Below are positions 29,655-39,138 of a DNA stretch of 64,000 bases, piece after piece (position 1 is the stretch's first letter; each line of letters opens with the position of its first letter). The position numbers were made by a program, and so were the translations under genes. The DNA is taken from positions 186,001-250,000 of the forward strand of contig NZ_AULW01000015.1 in NCBI RefSeq assembly GCF_000422485.1, in the 5' to 3' direction. Source of the DNA: Paenibacillus pasadenensis DSM 19293 (GTDB lineage Bacteria > Bacillota > Bacilli > Paenibacillales > Paenibacillaceae). The notes beneath the pieces were generated by a model that saw only the letters and a list, made by a program, of their open reading frames with translations, ran no database searches and was not told the origin of the DNA.

Positions 29655-31103
29655 TCAGTACGCCCGGGCGAATACGACCGTATGGGCGGCTTTCTCGCCG
29701 CAGCACAGGCAGGACGCCTTGCGTTCGGAAGGCTCGAACGGAATGTTCCGGCTCGTCGCGCCCGTCTCTTCCTTGACCTGCTTCTCGCACGCCTCGGAGC
29801 CGCACCAGCCGGCCGTGACGAAGCCGCGCTTCTGCTCGAACAGCGCCTTCATCTCGTCAAGCGTATCAACCGCGAACGTGTTCTCCGTGCGGAAAGCGGC
29901 CGCCTTCTCGTACATCTCGCGATGCACCTGCTCCAGCATGCTCTCGATCTCGGCGAGCAGGTCGCTCTGGTTAACGATGCGCTTTTCGCCGCTGACGCGG
30001 GAGACGAGCACGCAGACGCCGTTGTCCATGTCGCGAGGGCCGAGCTCGAGACGGATCGGCACGCCGCGCATCTCGTACTCGTTGAACTTCCAGCCCGGGC
30101 TGACGTCCGAGCGGTCGTCGACGCGCACGCGCACGCCGGCCTGCTTGAGCTGGCCGAACAGCTCGTCCACCCGCGCGAGCACCGCGTCGCGGGTTTTCGG
30201 CGGTCCGATCGGAATCATGATGACCTGCGTCGGGGCGATCTTCGGCGGCAGCACGAGGCCGCGGTCGTCGCCGTGCACCATGATGAGCGAGCCGATCAAG
30301 CGCGTGCTGACGCCCCAGGACGTCGTATGCGCGAACTGCAGCTGGTTCTCGCGATCGAGATACTTGATGTCGAACGCGACCGCGAACTTGCTGCCAAGGT
30401 AATGCGAGGTCCCCGCCTGCACGGCGCGCCCGTCCTTCATCATCGCTTCGATCGAATAGGTGTCGACGGCGCCTGCGAACCGCTCGGACGGCGTCTTCTC
30501 GCCGCTGATGACCGGAATCGCGAGATAATCCTCGACGAAGCTGCGGTACACCTCGAGCATGCGCATCGTCTCCTCGCGCGCCTCCGTCTCGGTCTCATGC
30601 GCCGTATGTCCCTCCTGCCAGAGGAACTCGCTCGTGCGCAGAAACGGCAGCGTGCGCTTCTCCCAGCGGACGACGTTCGCCCACTGGTTGATGAGCACCG
30701 GCAGGTCGCGGTACGACTGGATCCATTTGCTGTACATATGGCCGATCATCGTCTCGGACGTCGGACGGATCGCCAGCCGCTCCTCAAGCGGCTCGCCACC
30801 GGCCTCGGTCACCCACGGCAGCTCGGGGTTGAAGCCCTCGACATGCTCCTTCTCCTTTTGGAAGAAGCTCTCGGGGATGAACAGCGGGAAGTAGGCGTTG
30901 CGGTGGCCGGTCGCCTTGAAGCGGCGGTCCAGCTCTTCCTTGATATGCTCCCAGATCTCATAGCCCTCGGGACGGAACACGATGCAGCCGCGCACCGGCG
31001 AGTAATCCATGAGCTCGGCTTTTTTGATGACGTCGATATACCAGCGCGAGAAATCCTCCGCTTGAGGCGTTATTTCCGTTACGAACTGCTTTTCCTTCGA
31101 CAT
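29655..31103 (-). CDS. proS: Prolyl-tRNA synthetase, archaeal/eukaryotic type
   Basis: A 482-aa class II synthetase charging tRNA-Pro. The catalytic core has RPTSETMIGHMYSKW, RWEKRTLPFLRTSEFLWQEGHTAH and the tRNA-binding region after it. The roughly 180-residue INS editing domain of bacterial-type ProRS (about 564 aa in B. subtilis) is missing, and the C-terminus has a zinc-type module (WCGSEACEK ... CLCCGEKAA) ending in VVFARAY, the hallmark of the short type. The position between rseP and polC is where B. subtilis keeps its bacterial-type proS. It follows rseP by 21 bp. Confidence 0.95.
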   Translation of the reverse strand: MSKEKQFVTEITPQAEDFSRWYIDVIKKAELMDYSPVRGCIVFRPEGYEIWEHIKEELDRRFKATGHRNAYFPLFIPESFFQKEKEHVEGFNPELPWVTEAGGEPLEERLAIRPTSETMIGHMYSKWIQSYRDLPVLINQWANVVRWEKRTLPFLRTSEFLWQEGHTAHETETEAREETMRMLEVYRSFVEDYLAIPVISGEKTPSERFAGAVDTYSIEAMMKDGRAVQAGTSHYLGSKFAVAFDIKYLDRENQLQFAHTTSWGVSTRLIGSLIMVHGDDRGLVLPPKIAPTQVIMIPIGPPKTRDAVLARVDELFGQLKQAGVRVRVDDRSDVSPGWKFNEYEMRGVPIRLELGPRDMDNGVCVLVSRVSGEKRIVNQSDLLAEIESMLEQVHREMYEKAAAFRTENTFAVDTLDEMKALFEQKRGFVTAGWCGSEACEKQVKEETGATSRNIPFEPSERKASCLCCGEKAAHTVVFARAY

Positions 31104-31124
31104 GGCTGAACCGCCAGCTCCCCT

Positions 31125-32399
31125 CTACCCTTTGACAAGTCGCAATATATCGTTGTAGGTCACGGCCAGCATCAGCAGCATGAGCATCATGAAGCCGATG
31201 ACGTGGACCATGCTCTCCCGCGCCGGATCGATCGGCCGTCCGCGCAGCGCCTCGATACCGATGAACACGAGGCGGCTGCCGTCAAGCGCCGGGATCGGCA
31301 GCAGGTTGAAGATGCCAAGATACAGACTGAGCAGCGCCGCCCAGCTCGTCAGCTGCGTCAGGCCCTGGCGGGCGATCTGGCCCGTCACCTCGGCCGTGCG
31401 CACCGGACCGCCGAGGTCGTCCAGCTTGAAGTCGCCGGTGATCAGCTTGCCGAAGCCCTGGAAGATGCTTACCGTCATGTCCTTCATGAGCGTGAACGTG
31501 CCGGTGATCGTCTCGCTGAACGTGGCCGCCCGGCGCGGATAGCCGGCCGTGATGCCGACCTTGCCCATCTTGGTGTCGGCGTCGAGCTTGGGCGTCATCG
31601 TGAACGTCATCGTCTCGCCGCCCCGCTCGACGACGATGTCGAGCGGCTTGCCGGCCGACTCGCCGATCACCTGGATCATGCGGTCGTAGTCCGCTTGGAT
31701 GTCCTCGCCGGCGACCGTCTGGATGACGTCGCCTTTGTGCAGGCCGGCCTGCTCCGCCGGCATGCCGCCGACGATGCTGTTGATGACCAGATGCCGCGGG
31801 TTGTCGACGGCGACGCCGGCCATCTGGATGTACGCGGCGAACAGCACGATCGCGAGGATGAAGTTCATGAACGGTCCGGCGGCGATCGCGAGCGCCCGCT
31901 GGCCGACCGTCTTGCTGCCGAACTGCCGGTCCAGCGGAGCGATCTGCGTCTCCCTGCCCTTGGCGATCATGAGCGCTTCGGGATGCACCTCGTAGCGCTC
32001 GGAGTCGCCCTCGACGAGCAGCTGCACGAACAGCCGGCGCTCCAGGTCGATCGCCTCGACCTCGCCGCGGACGACGCCGCTGCGCTCATCCAGCTTGTCG
32101 AGGTAGAGGCGCGTCGCCTGGCCGTTCTTGACGCGGATCGCGATCGTCTGGCCCGCCTGGATCTCGACGAGCTCCGGATCCTCTCCCGCCATGCGGACGA
32201 ATCCGCCTGCCGGCACGAGCCGAAGCGTGAAGCGGGTCTCGCCCCGCTTGATCGAGAACAGCTTCGGGCCGAAGCCGATGGCGAACTCGCGGACGAGGAT
32301 GCCGGCGCGCTTCGCAAAAAAATAATGTCCCCATTCGTGAATGGTGACAATGACGAAAAACACGAGAACGGTCATGAAGATGACCTGCAATGTACCCAT
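31125..32399 (-). CDS. rseP: Site-2 membrane metalloprotease RseP/RasP
   Basis: A 424-aa intramembrane zinc protease that cleaves anti-sigma factors and signal-peptide remnants. HEWGH at 21-25 lies in the first membrane segment and the third ligand is in NLLPIPALDGSR near residue 373. A PDZ domain (about 205-285) contains GGMPAEQAGLHKGDVI. The extra-cytoplasmic region between the first segments includes an insertion (about 80-160), typical of the Paenibacillus-like form rather than evidence of damage. It precedes proS and follows dxr. Confidence 0.94.
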   Translation of the reverse strand: MGTLQVIFMTVLVFFVIVTIHEWGHYFFAKRAGILVREFAIGFGPKLFSIKRGETRFTLRLVPAGGFVRMAGEDPELVEIQAGQTIAIRVKNGQATRLYLDKLDERSGVVRGEVEAIDLERRLFVQLLVEGDSERYEVHPEALMIAKGRETQIAPLDRQFGSKTVGQRALAIAAGPFMNFILAIVLFAAYIQMAGVAVDNPRHLVINSIVGGMPAEQAGLHKGDVIQTVAGEDIQADYDRMIQVIGESAGKPLDIVVERGGETMTFTMTPKLDADTKMGKVGITAGYPRRAATFSETITGTFTLMKDMTVSIFQGFGKLITGDFKLDDLGGPVRTAEVTGQIARQGLTQLTSWAALLSLYLGIFNLLPIPALDGSRLVFIGIEALRGRPIDPARESMVHVIGFMMLMLLMLAVTYNDILRLVKG

Positions 32400-32477
32400 C
32401 GATGTCGGTGCCTCCTGTCGCTTTAGGCCTGTACCTTAGATTATCATTATTCTCCAGCCTGGCACAAGAGAACCGAC

Positions 32478-33617
32478 TTAGAGGGAGGCGGCCAGCCGGC
32501 GGGCCCACTGGTCCGCCTCGGCGATCGTTCCGAGATCGGGATCGGATGCAGGAACATGCTTCTCCATCGCTTGCTGCAGGATGGCCTCGATCGCGAGGAA
32601 TTCGATCTCTCCGCGCAGAAAGCGCTCGACCGCGACCTCGTTGGCCGCGTTGAAGACGGTCGTCGCCGTCCCTCCGATGCGGCCGCACTCGTAGGCGAGC
32701 GCGAGGCAGCGGTAGCGGTCGAAGTCCATCTCCCGGAACGTAAGCTTGCCCAGCTCGGCCAGGCTCAGCCGTTCCGTCGGCGACGGATGCCGCTCGGGAT
32801 GCGACAGCGCGTACTGGATCGGCACGCGCATGTCCGGCAGTCCGAGCTGCGCGATGACGCTGCGGTCGTTGAACTCCACATAGGAGTGGATGATGCTCTC
32901 GGGATGGATGAGCACGCCGATGTCGTCATAGCCGAGGCCGAACAGCCAGCGGGCTTCGATGACCTCCAGTCCCTTGTTGACCATCGTCGCGGAGTCGATC
33001 GTGATCTTGGCTCCCATCGACCAGTTCGGGTGGCTGAGCGCCTCCTGCACGGTGACGCCGCGCAGCTGGTCGCGCGTGCGGTCGCGGAACGATCCGCCCG
33101 AAGCCGTCAGCGTGATGCCCCGCACATCCTCGCGCCGCTCGCCGTTCAGGCACTGGAAGATCGCCGAATGCTCGCTGTCCACCGGCAAAATCGAAACGCC
33201 CCTGCGCCGAGCCGCCTCCATGACGAGATGGCCGGCCGTCACGAGCGTCTCCTTGTTGGCGAGCGCGATGTCGCGGCCCGCTTCGATCGCGGCCAGCGTC
33301 GCCGGCAGGCCGCGGCTGCCGACGAGCGCGGTGACGACCGTATCGGCGTCGCCGCCGCCGGCAAGCTCGACCAGCCCCTGCTCGCCCTGCAGCACCTCGA
33401 TCTCCTGCGGCAGCGCCGCGCGCGCGGCGCGAGCCGCCTCCTCGGTCGCCAGGCAGACCCGCTTCGGCCGGAAGCGGAGCGCCTGCTCGATCAGCAGCGC
33501 GGAGTTGGCTCCCGCCGCCAGGCCGTCGAGCGCATAGCGCTCCGGATGGTGCGCGACAATGTCCAGCGTCTGCGTGCCGATCGAGCCGGTCGATCCGAGC
33601 ACCGTAATTTTTTTCAC
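32478..33617 (-). CDS. dxr: 1-deoxy-D-xylulose 5-phosphate reductoisomerase
   Basis: A 379-aa NADPH enzyme of the MEP isoprenoid pathway. The N-terminal Rossmann motif LGSTGSIGTQTLD, the metal-site PVDSEHSAIFQ and TASGGSFRD, and the lid region NWSMGAKITIDSATM are all present. The start is GTG (GTG AAA AAA ATT) nine nt after AAGGAG. It sits between cdsA and rseP, as in B. subtilis. Confidence 0.96.
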   Translation of the reverse strand: MKKITVLGSTGSIGTQTLDIVAHHPERYALDGLAAGANSALLIEQALRFRPKRVCLATEEAARAARAALPQEIEVLQGEQGLVELAGGGDADTVVTALVGSRGLPATLAAIEAGRDIALANKETLVTAGHLVMEAARRRGVSILPVDSEHSAIFQCLNGERREDVRGITLTASGGSFRDRTRDQLRGVTVQEALSHPNWSMGAKITIDSATMVNKGLEVIEARWLFGLGYDDIGVLIHPESIIHSYVEFNDRSVIAQLGLPDMRVPIQYALSHPERHPSPTERLSLAELGKLTFREMDFDRYRCLALAYECGRIGGTATTVFNAANEVAVERFLRGEIEFLAIEAILQQAMEKHVPASDPDLGTIAEADQWARRLAASL

Positions 33618-33669
33618 TGCGATCGACTCCTTGTCTTGCAGTATGTACCGGCCCGGAGCGGGACCGTTC

Positions 33670-34464
33670 CTAGAGCGGGAGCAGTCCCGTCAGCACGAGC
33701 AGCGGAAAAACGACGATCCAGCTGTCGCAGCGGTCGAGCACTCCGCCGTGGCCGGGCAGCAGCTTGCCGCTGTCCTTGACGCCGCGATGGCGCTTGTACG
33801 CCGACTGGATCAGATCGCCGAACTGTCCGGCGACCGCCGCGACGGCGCCGATCGCGACCGCGCGGCCAAAGCCGATCGTCTCCGGAGCTGCGAGCTGGAA
33901 GGCGATCGCAGCGGCGATCGCGCAGGCGATGCCGCCGAGCGAGCCTTCGATCGTCTTGTTCGGGCTGATCGCCGGCCACAGCTTGCGCTTGCCGATCGCC
34001 TTGCCGATGAAGTAGGCTCCGATATCCGAAGCCCAGATGGCGGCGAAGCTAAGGAAGCTCAGGTACAGGCCATGCGGCTCGATGCCTCTGACATCGCCCA
34101 TGGCGGCGAAGCCGAAGCCGACATAAACGGCCCCCAGCAGCAGCAGCGCGGCTCCATCGACCGCGATCCGGTTTTTGGTGACGACCGTCACCGACAAGAG
34201 CAGAAGCAGCAGCAGCCATATCGCTGCGCTGTCCGACGGAACGTCGAGGCCCATCTCTTCCCATGGGAGCATAAAAAAAAGCACCCCGGCGAAGCCGAGC
34301 AGCCCAGCCGGGTGGAAAGGAGAAATGCCGTTCAGGCGCGCGAATTCAAAAAAGCCGATCAGGGCGAGCAGCAGCAGCAGCAGCTCGTATGGCGTCCCGC
34401 CGATGACGAGCAGCAGCAAGAAGAGAGCGCCTGCCCCGAGGCCGGTTAGGATCCGTTGTTTCAT
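33670..34464 (-). CDS. cdsA: Phosphatidate cytidylyltransferase CdsA
   Basis: A 264-aa membrane enzyme making CDP-diacylglycerol from phosphatidate and CTP. About seven to eight membrane segments are visible, and the C-terminal family signature SAYKRHRGVKDSGKLLPGHG followed by GVLDRCDSW is intact. It lies between uppS and dxr in a lipid-precursor run of the operon. Confidence 0.95.
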   Translation of the reverse strand: MKQRILTGLGAGALFLLLLVIGGTPYELLLLLLALIGFFEFARLNGISPFHPAGLLGFAGVLFFMLPWEEMGLDVPSDSAAIWLLLLLLLSVTVVTKNRIAVDGAALLLLGAVYVGFGFAAMGDVRGIEPHGLYLSFLSFAAIWASDIGAYFIGKAIGKRKLWPAISPNKTIEGSLGGIACAIAAAIAFQLAAPETIGFGRAVAIGAVAAVAGQFGDLIQSAYKRHRGVKDSGKLLPGHGGVLDRCDSWIVVFPLLVLTGLLPL

Positions 34465-34490
34465 CGCTATTTTCCTCGCTTGGAAGCGGG

Positions 34491-35258
34491 CTAGGACAAT
34501 CCTCCGAACCGTCTGCCCCGCCGCTGATATTCGATGATGGCTTCCTGGAACTGCTCCTCCGTGAACGAAGGCCAGTAGACATCGGTAAAGTACAGCTCGC
34601 TGTAGGCCAGCTGCCAGAGCATAAAGTTGCTCAGCCTCAGCTCGCCGCTCGTGCGGATCAGCAGATCGGGATCCGGCAGGTCGCTGCTGAGCAGCCGGCT
34701 TTCGAACAGCGCCTCGTCGATCGACTCCGGATCAAGCTTGCCTTCGGCCGCTTCGCGGGCGATGGAGCGGACGGCGTCCGCCATCTCCGCCCTGCTGCCG
34801 TAGTTGAGCGCGAAGTTGAGCACGAGGCCGGTGTTCTCCTTCGTCTTTTCGATCGCTTCCTCGAGGGCTTCGATCGTAAAGGACGGAAGATGCTCCCGGT
34901 AGCCCATCATCCGCACCTGCACGTTGTTCTCGATCAGCTCTTCCAGCTCCAGAGCGAGAAACTCCTGCGGAAGACGCATCAGAAAATCGACTTCCGGCTT
35001 GGGGCGCTTCCAGTTCTCGGTGGAAAAAGCGTACAAGGTCAAATATTTCACGCCGGCTCTGTCGGCAGCCATCGTAACCTTCTTGACCGCCTTCATTCCG
35101 GTATGATGGCCGGCGATTCGCGGCAGGCCGCGATTCTGGGCCCATCGCCCGTTGCCGTCCATTATAATGGCGACATGCTGCGGCACATTTTCCCCGGACG
35201 GAAGCTCCGCTTCCTGCGGAGATGCCTTGCCCCGTTTTGACCACAGTCTGTCGATCAT
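34491..35258 (-). CDS. uppS: Undecaprenyl diphosphate synthase UppS
   Basis: A 255-aa cis-prenyltransferase making the C55 carrier lipid for cell-wall synthesis. IIMDGNGRWAQNRGL holds the catalytic Asp, YAFSTENWKRP and the C-terminal DLLIRTSGELRLSNF and WPSF segments complete the family pattern. The ATG at 35258 has GGAGG seven nt upstream; the open frame extends 15 codons further without a site. Confidence 0.96.
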   Translation of the reverse strand: MIDRLWSKRGKASPQEAELPSGENVPQHVAIIMDGNGRWAQNRGLPRIAGHHTGMKAVKKVTMAADRAGVKYLTLYAFSTENWKRPKPEVDFLMRLPQEFLALELEELIENNVQVRMMGYREHLPSFTIEALEEAIEKTKENTGLVLNFALNYGSRAEMADAVRSIAREAAEGKLDPESIDEALFESRLLSSDLPDPDLLIRTSGELRLSNFMLWQLAYSELYFTDVYWPSFTEEQFQEAIIEYQRRGRRFGGLS

Positions 35259-35303
35259 CTTCCTTCCTCCCCGCAGGCGTTGAATCCCGTTGTCCAGTCC
35301 CAA

Positions 35304-35858
35304 TCAGACTTCCATGATTTCCTTCTCTTTGGCGGACAGCACCTTGTCGACCTCGGCGACGAACTTGTCGGTCGTCTTTTGGATGTCGTCCTGGTGGCGC
35401 TTGGACTCATCCTCGGAGATGTCCGTCTTCTCGAGCTTTTTAATGGACTCGTTGGCGTCGCGGCGGATGTTGCGGATCGCTACCTTCGCCTCTTCGCCGA
35501 ATTTTTTCGTCATCTTGACGAGCTCCGAACGGCGCTCCTCGGTCAGCATCGGCACCTGGATGCGGATCGAGGCGCCATCGTTCGAAGGCGTCAGGCCGAG
35601 ATCCGACTTCATGATGGCGCGCTCGATATCCGCGAGCGACGATTTGTCCCATGGCTGGATGAACAGCGTGCGGGAGTCCGGCGTATTGATGTTCGCCAGC
35701 TGGTTGAGCGGCGTCAGCGCGCCGTAATAGTCGACCGAGATGCGGTCGAGCAGAGCCGGAGTCGCGCGGCCGGCGCGAAGCGTCGCGAGATCGCGCTTAA
35801 GCGCTCCGATCGCTTTTTCCATGCGCTCGGCAGCATCGGATTTGATGGTTTGCGGCAT
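35304..35858 (-). CDS. frr: Ribosome recycling factor
   Basis: A 184-aa factor that splits post-termination ribosomes with EF-G, of standard length. Segments [21 protein letters not shown] and [14 protein letters not shown] are typical of RRF. I chose the ATG at 35858, one base after the pyrH stop (TGACATG); an in-frame GTG four codons upstream lies inside the Shine-Dalgarno. Translation is likely coupled to pyrH. Confidence 0.96.
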   Translation of the reverse strand: MPQTIKSDAAERMEKAIGALKRDLATLRAGRATPALLDRISVDYYGALTPLNQLANINTPDSRTLFIQPWDKSSLADIERAIMKSDLGLTPSNDGASIRIQVPMLTEERRSELVKMTKKFGEEAKVAIRNIRRDANESIKKLEKTDISEDESKRHQDDIQKTTDKFVAEVDKVLSAKEKEIMEV

Positions 35859-35859
35859 G

Positions 35860-36624
<765 letters not shown>

Positions 36625-36665
36625 TTAAAAAGTTTCAACAATGCGGCGTCGAACGAAAGCTTCCT

Positions 36666-36703
36666 AAAAAAAACAGGCGGGGCGGAAGCCCCGCCCCGCC
36701 TGT
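36666..36703 (-). terminator. Rho-independent terminator after tsf
   Basis: An 11-bp GC-rich stem (36673-36683 with 36693-36703) is followed on the minus strand by about seven T. It separates rpsB-tsf from pyrH-frr. Confidence 0.93.
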
Positions 36704-36776
36704 CCTCGCGTTCGGTATCGGTTAGAAAGACGCCGGCCGACCGGATGGCCGGCAGCGTCTGGCAATGGAACGCGGC

Positions 36777-37427
36777 TTACAGCTTCGCTTGCGACATGAC
36801 TTCTTCGACGAAGTTGTCGACTTTTTTCTCCAGGCCTTCGCCAAGCTCGAAGCGAGCGAAGCGACGGATGGAGATGTTCTCGCCGATCGTGCTGATCTTT
36901 TCGTTCAGCAGCGTCGAGATCGTCTTGTCCGGATCCTTGATGAACGGCTGCTCCAGCAGGCAGAACTCTTCATAGTACTTGCTCAGGCGGCCTTCGACCA
37001 TCTTTTCGACGATATGGGCCGGCTTGCCTTCGTTGAGCGCTTGCGCCTTCAGGATCTCGCGCTCTTTTTCCAGCTCTTCCGCTGCCACTTCCTCGCGGCG
37101 GACATATTTCGGACCTACGGCTGCGATCTGCATCGCGATGTCCTTGCAGAACTCGCGGAACTGGTCCGTCTTGGCGACGAAGTCGGTCTCGCAGTTGATC
37201 TCCACGAGCACGCCGATGCGTCCGCCAGCGTGGATGTAGGATTCTACGACGCCTTCCGTCGCGACACGGCCGGCTTTGTTCGCCGCAGCGGCAAGGCCTT
37301 TCTCGCGAAGCAGCTCGGCTGCTTTCGTCAGATCGCCGTTCGCTTCTTCCAGCGCTTTTTTGCAATCGAGCATGCCTGCTCCCGTTTTTTCACGCAATTC
37401 CTTGACTGCACTCGCATTGACTGCCAT
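36777..37427 (-). CDS. tsf: Elongation factor Ts
   Basis: A 216-aa guanine nucleotide exchange factor for EF-Tu, short-type as in Paenibacillaceae relative to the 293-aa B. subtilis form. The N-terminal UBA module is [19 protein letters not shown], and [19 protein letters not shown] marks the core. The C-terminal half of the core is reduced, ending after one subdomain. It lies 155 bp after rpsB, with a terminator-like attenuator between. Confidence 0.96.
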   Translation of the reverse strand: MAVNASAVKELREKTGAGMLDCKKALEEANGDLTKAAELLREKGLAAAANKAGRVATEGVVESYIHAGGRIGVLVEINCETDFVAKTDQFREFCKDIAMQIAAVGPKYVRREEVAAEELEKEREILKAQALNEGKPAHIVEKMVEGRLSKYYEEFCLLEQPFIKDPDKTISTLLNEKISTIGENISIRRFARFELGEGLEKKVDNFVEEVMSQAKL

Positions 37428-37501
37428 CTGATTTTCCTCCCGATGCCTTCATTCAGGCCAAGTTGTCCGCTTCGAGCGGATTGTTTCCTCTATGCACCCT
37501 C

Positions 37502-37544
37502 AAAAAAAGGGCGGCGAGGAGGCTTTCACCTTCTGACCACCCTT
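37502..37544 (-). terminator. Attenuating terminator between rpsB and tsf
   Basis: On the minus strand AAGGGTGG (37544-37537) pairs with CCGCCCTT (37514-37507) and is followed by about seven T. The inner part can also fold. It probably sets the ratio of S2 to EF-Ts or fully separates the two genes. Confidence 0.75.
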
Positions 37545-37582
37545 ATCGTTCACAGCTGTAGGAATTTCCTGGCGAATCCAGC

Positions 37583-38281
37583 TTAGGCGGTCGTTTGCTC
37601 GCCTTGGTTGGCTTCGACGATGGCGTCAGCCATCTTGCCCGTCAGCAGCTTCACGGCGCGGATCGCGTCGTCGTTGCCCGGGATGACATAATCGATCTCG
37701 TCCGGATCGCAGTTCGTATCGACGATGCCGACGATCGGGATGCCCAGCTTGCGAGCTTCGGCGACCGCGATGCGCTCTTTGCGCGGGTCGATGATGAAGA
37801 GGGCGCTAGGCAGCTTGCGCATGCCTTTGATGCCGCCGAGGAATTTCTCGAGGCGATCCTTCTCCTTGCGGAGGATGATGACTTCTTTTTTAGGCAGGAC
37901 ATCGAACGTGCCGTCCCCTTCCCATTTTTCCAGCTGGCGCAGACGATCGATGCGCTTTTGGATCGTGGAGAAGTTGGTCAGCGTACCGCCGAGCCAGCGT
38001 TGGTTGATGTAGAAGTTGCCGCAGCGCTCCGCTTCTTCCTTCACGGAGTCTTGAGCTTGCTTTTTCGTGCCGACGAAGAGGATGGAGCCGCCGTCTTCCG
38101 CGATGGAGCGGACGAAGTTGTACGCCTCTTCTACTTTTTTGACCGTCTTTTGCAGGTCGATGATGTAAATGCCGTTACGTTCGGTGAAGATATAGCGATC
38201 CATTTTAGGGTTCCAGCGGCGAGTTTGGTGACCGAAGTGAACACCAGCCTCGAGCAGCTGTTTCATGGAAATCACTGCCAT
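37583..38281 (-). CDS. rpsB: 30S ribosomal protein S2
   Basis: A 232-aa ribosomal protein, normal length. [38 protein letters not shown] and the [14 protein letters not shown] segment are diagnostic. The ATG at 38281 has AGGAGG seven nt upstream. It follows its own promoter (38405-38433) and a leader of about 117 nt. Confidence 0.97.
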   Translation of the reverse strand: MAVISMKQLLEAGVHFGHQTRRWNPKMDRYIFTERNGIYIIDLQKTVKKVEEAYNFVRSIAEDGGSILFVGTKKQAQDSVKEEAERCGNFYINQRWLGGTLTNFSTIQKRIDRLRQLEKWEGDGTFDVLPKKEVIILRKEKDRLEKFLGGIKGMRKLPSALFIIDPRKERIAVAEARKLGIPIVGIVDTNCDPDEIDYVIPGNDDAIRAVKLLTGKMADAIVEANQGEQTTA

Positions 38282-38342
38282 CTTCAACACCTCCTAGTTG
38301 GTTTTTATTTGTGTCCTCCGCCGATGTCATCTTCCGGCAAGA

Positions 38343-38358
38343 CTTCCGCTCGCGGAAG
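38343..38358 (-). promoter_or_regulatory. Hairpin in the rpsB leader
   Basis: CTTCCGC pairs with GCGGAAG with a two-base to four-base loop, within the 117-nt leader of rpsB. Downstream GCCG...CGGC can form a second stem. S2 regulates rpsB-tsf through the 5' leader in other bacteria; the role here is inferred. Confidence 0.5.
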
Positions 38359-38404
38359 CACCCTTGACAGAATTAACCGGCGTGTGTTTTTAACACCGTC
38401 AATT

Positions 38405-38433
38405 ACTATAGCATACCGGGCTTGTCAGCGCAA
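38405..38433 (-). promoter_or_regulatory. Sigma-A promoter of rpsB-tsf
   Basis: On the minus strand TTGCGC (38433-38428), 17 nt, TATAGT (38410-38405), with an extended TGC. It lies downstream of the terminator-like structure at 38449-38484, so ribosomal genes are separated from the motility operon. Confidence 0.75.
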
Positions 38434-38448
38434 CTGTCCCCTCAAGCG

Positions 38449-38484
38449 AAAAAAACGAGACGCCATCCGCTTGGAACGGGCGGC
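38449..38484 (-). terminator. Probable terminator at the end of the motility/sigD region
   Basis: GCCGCCCG pairs with CGGATGGC with one mismatch and a 7-nt loop (38462-38484); seven T follow after six bases (38455-38449). The delayed T-tract lowers confidence. Confidence 0.55.
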
Positions 38485-38487
38485 CCC

Positions 38488-39138
38488 TCATCGGTTTTGC
38501 TTGTCCAGCCACGCCTTGCCCTCTGCCGGGTCCATCGGCTGGCTGGCTAGAATCTTCTTCAGCTTCTCGAGGCCGGGCTTGCCCTCGATCTTGAAATAGC
38601 CGGCTCGGACAAGCGGGACCGGCCGCTGCTTCTCCATGTAATCGAGAAAGCCTTTCTCGCTCGCGATGAGATTGCGTTCCTTCAATAAAGAGGCGGTCTC
38701 CGTCAGGCTGCTCCCCGGCTCGATCCGGATGACGACGACCGGGAGGCTCTCCGCCGGCTTGCCGGACGGCTTGGCGGATTCCGATTTCGTTCCGCCTTTG
38801 GGAGCCGCCGCTGGAGACGGACGCGCCGACGGCGAAGCGGCCGGAGAGCCCGAAGGCTGCGGACTGGCAGCAGGCTCGATGGAAGGCGCAGGCTGCGCTC
38901 TAGGACTCGGGTCGCCGCCCGCCTCCGCCTCCTCGGCTTCGGCCATCTCCGCTCTCGTCCGCTCGACGGCCGCCTGGACGAGCAGCTCCGCTTCTTCCGC
39001 CGTATAGACCGCCGCCTCGTCCGGCGGATCCGGCAGCGCGGCTCCGCCCTGGCCGGCCAGCAGCAGCTGCAGCAGCAGGGCGCCGGCCATGATGCCGACG
39101 CCGAGGCCGGTCCAGAACATGCGGTTAGGAGGCTTCAT
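38488..39138 (-). CDS. Membrane protein with YceG/LysM-like C-terminal segment
   Basis: A 216-aa protein I cannot name firmly. It has an N-terminal membrane anchor (about 8-28), a charged stretch (40-72), a Pro/Ser/Ala/Gly-rich linker (73-130) and a C-terminal segment with IEPGSSLTETASLLKERNLI followed by GYFKI. That pattern resembles the N-terminal LysM-like module of MltG/YceG, but no catalytic domain follows. It could be a wall-associated partner of the flagellar or division machinery, which is inference. GGAGGGG precedes the ATG. It overlaps swrB by 14 bp and ends the sigD-proximal cluster. Confidence 0.6.
   Translation of the reverse strand: MKPPNRMFWTGLGVGIMAGALLLQLLLAGQGGAALPDPPDEAAVYTAEEAELLVQAAVERTRAEMAEAEEAEAGGDPSPRAQPAPSIEPAASPQPSGSPAASPSARPSPAAAPKGGTKSESAKPSGKPAESLPVVVIRIEPGSSLTETASLLKERNLIASEKGFLDYMEKQRPVPLVRAGYFKIEGKPGLEKLKKILASQPMDPAEGKAWLDKQNR

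Noticed and set aside
25129-30402. A 1757-codon open frame on the plus strand across polC and proS
   Set aside because: It is antisense to two firmly identified genes; its Arg/His/Asp/Leu/Val-rich composition is what high GC3 codon use produces on the opposite strand. No Shine-Dalgarno or family match supports it.
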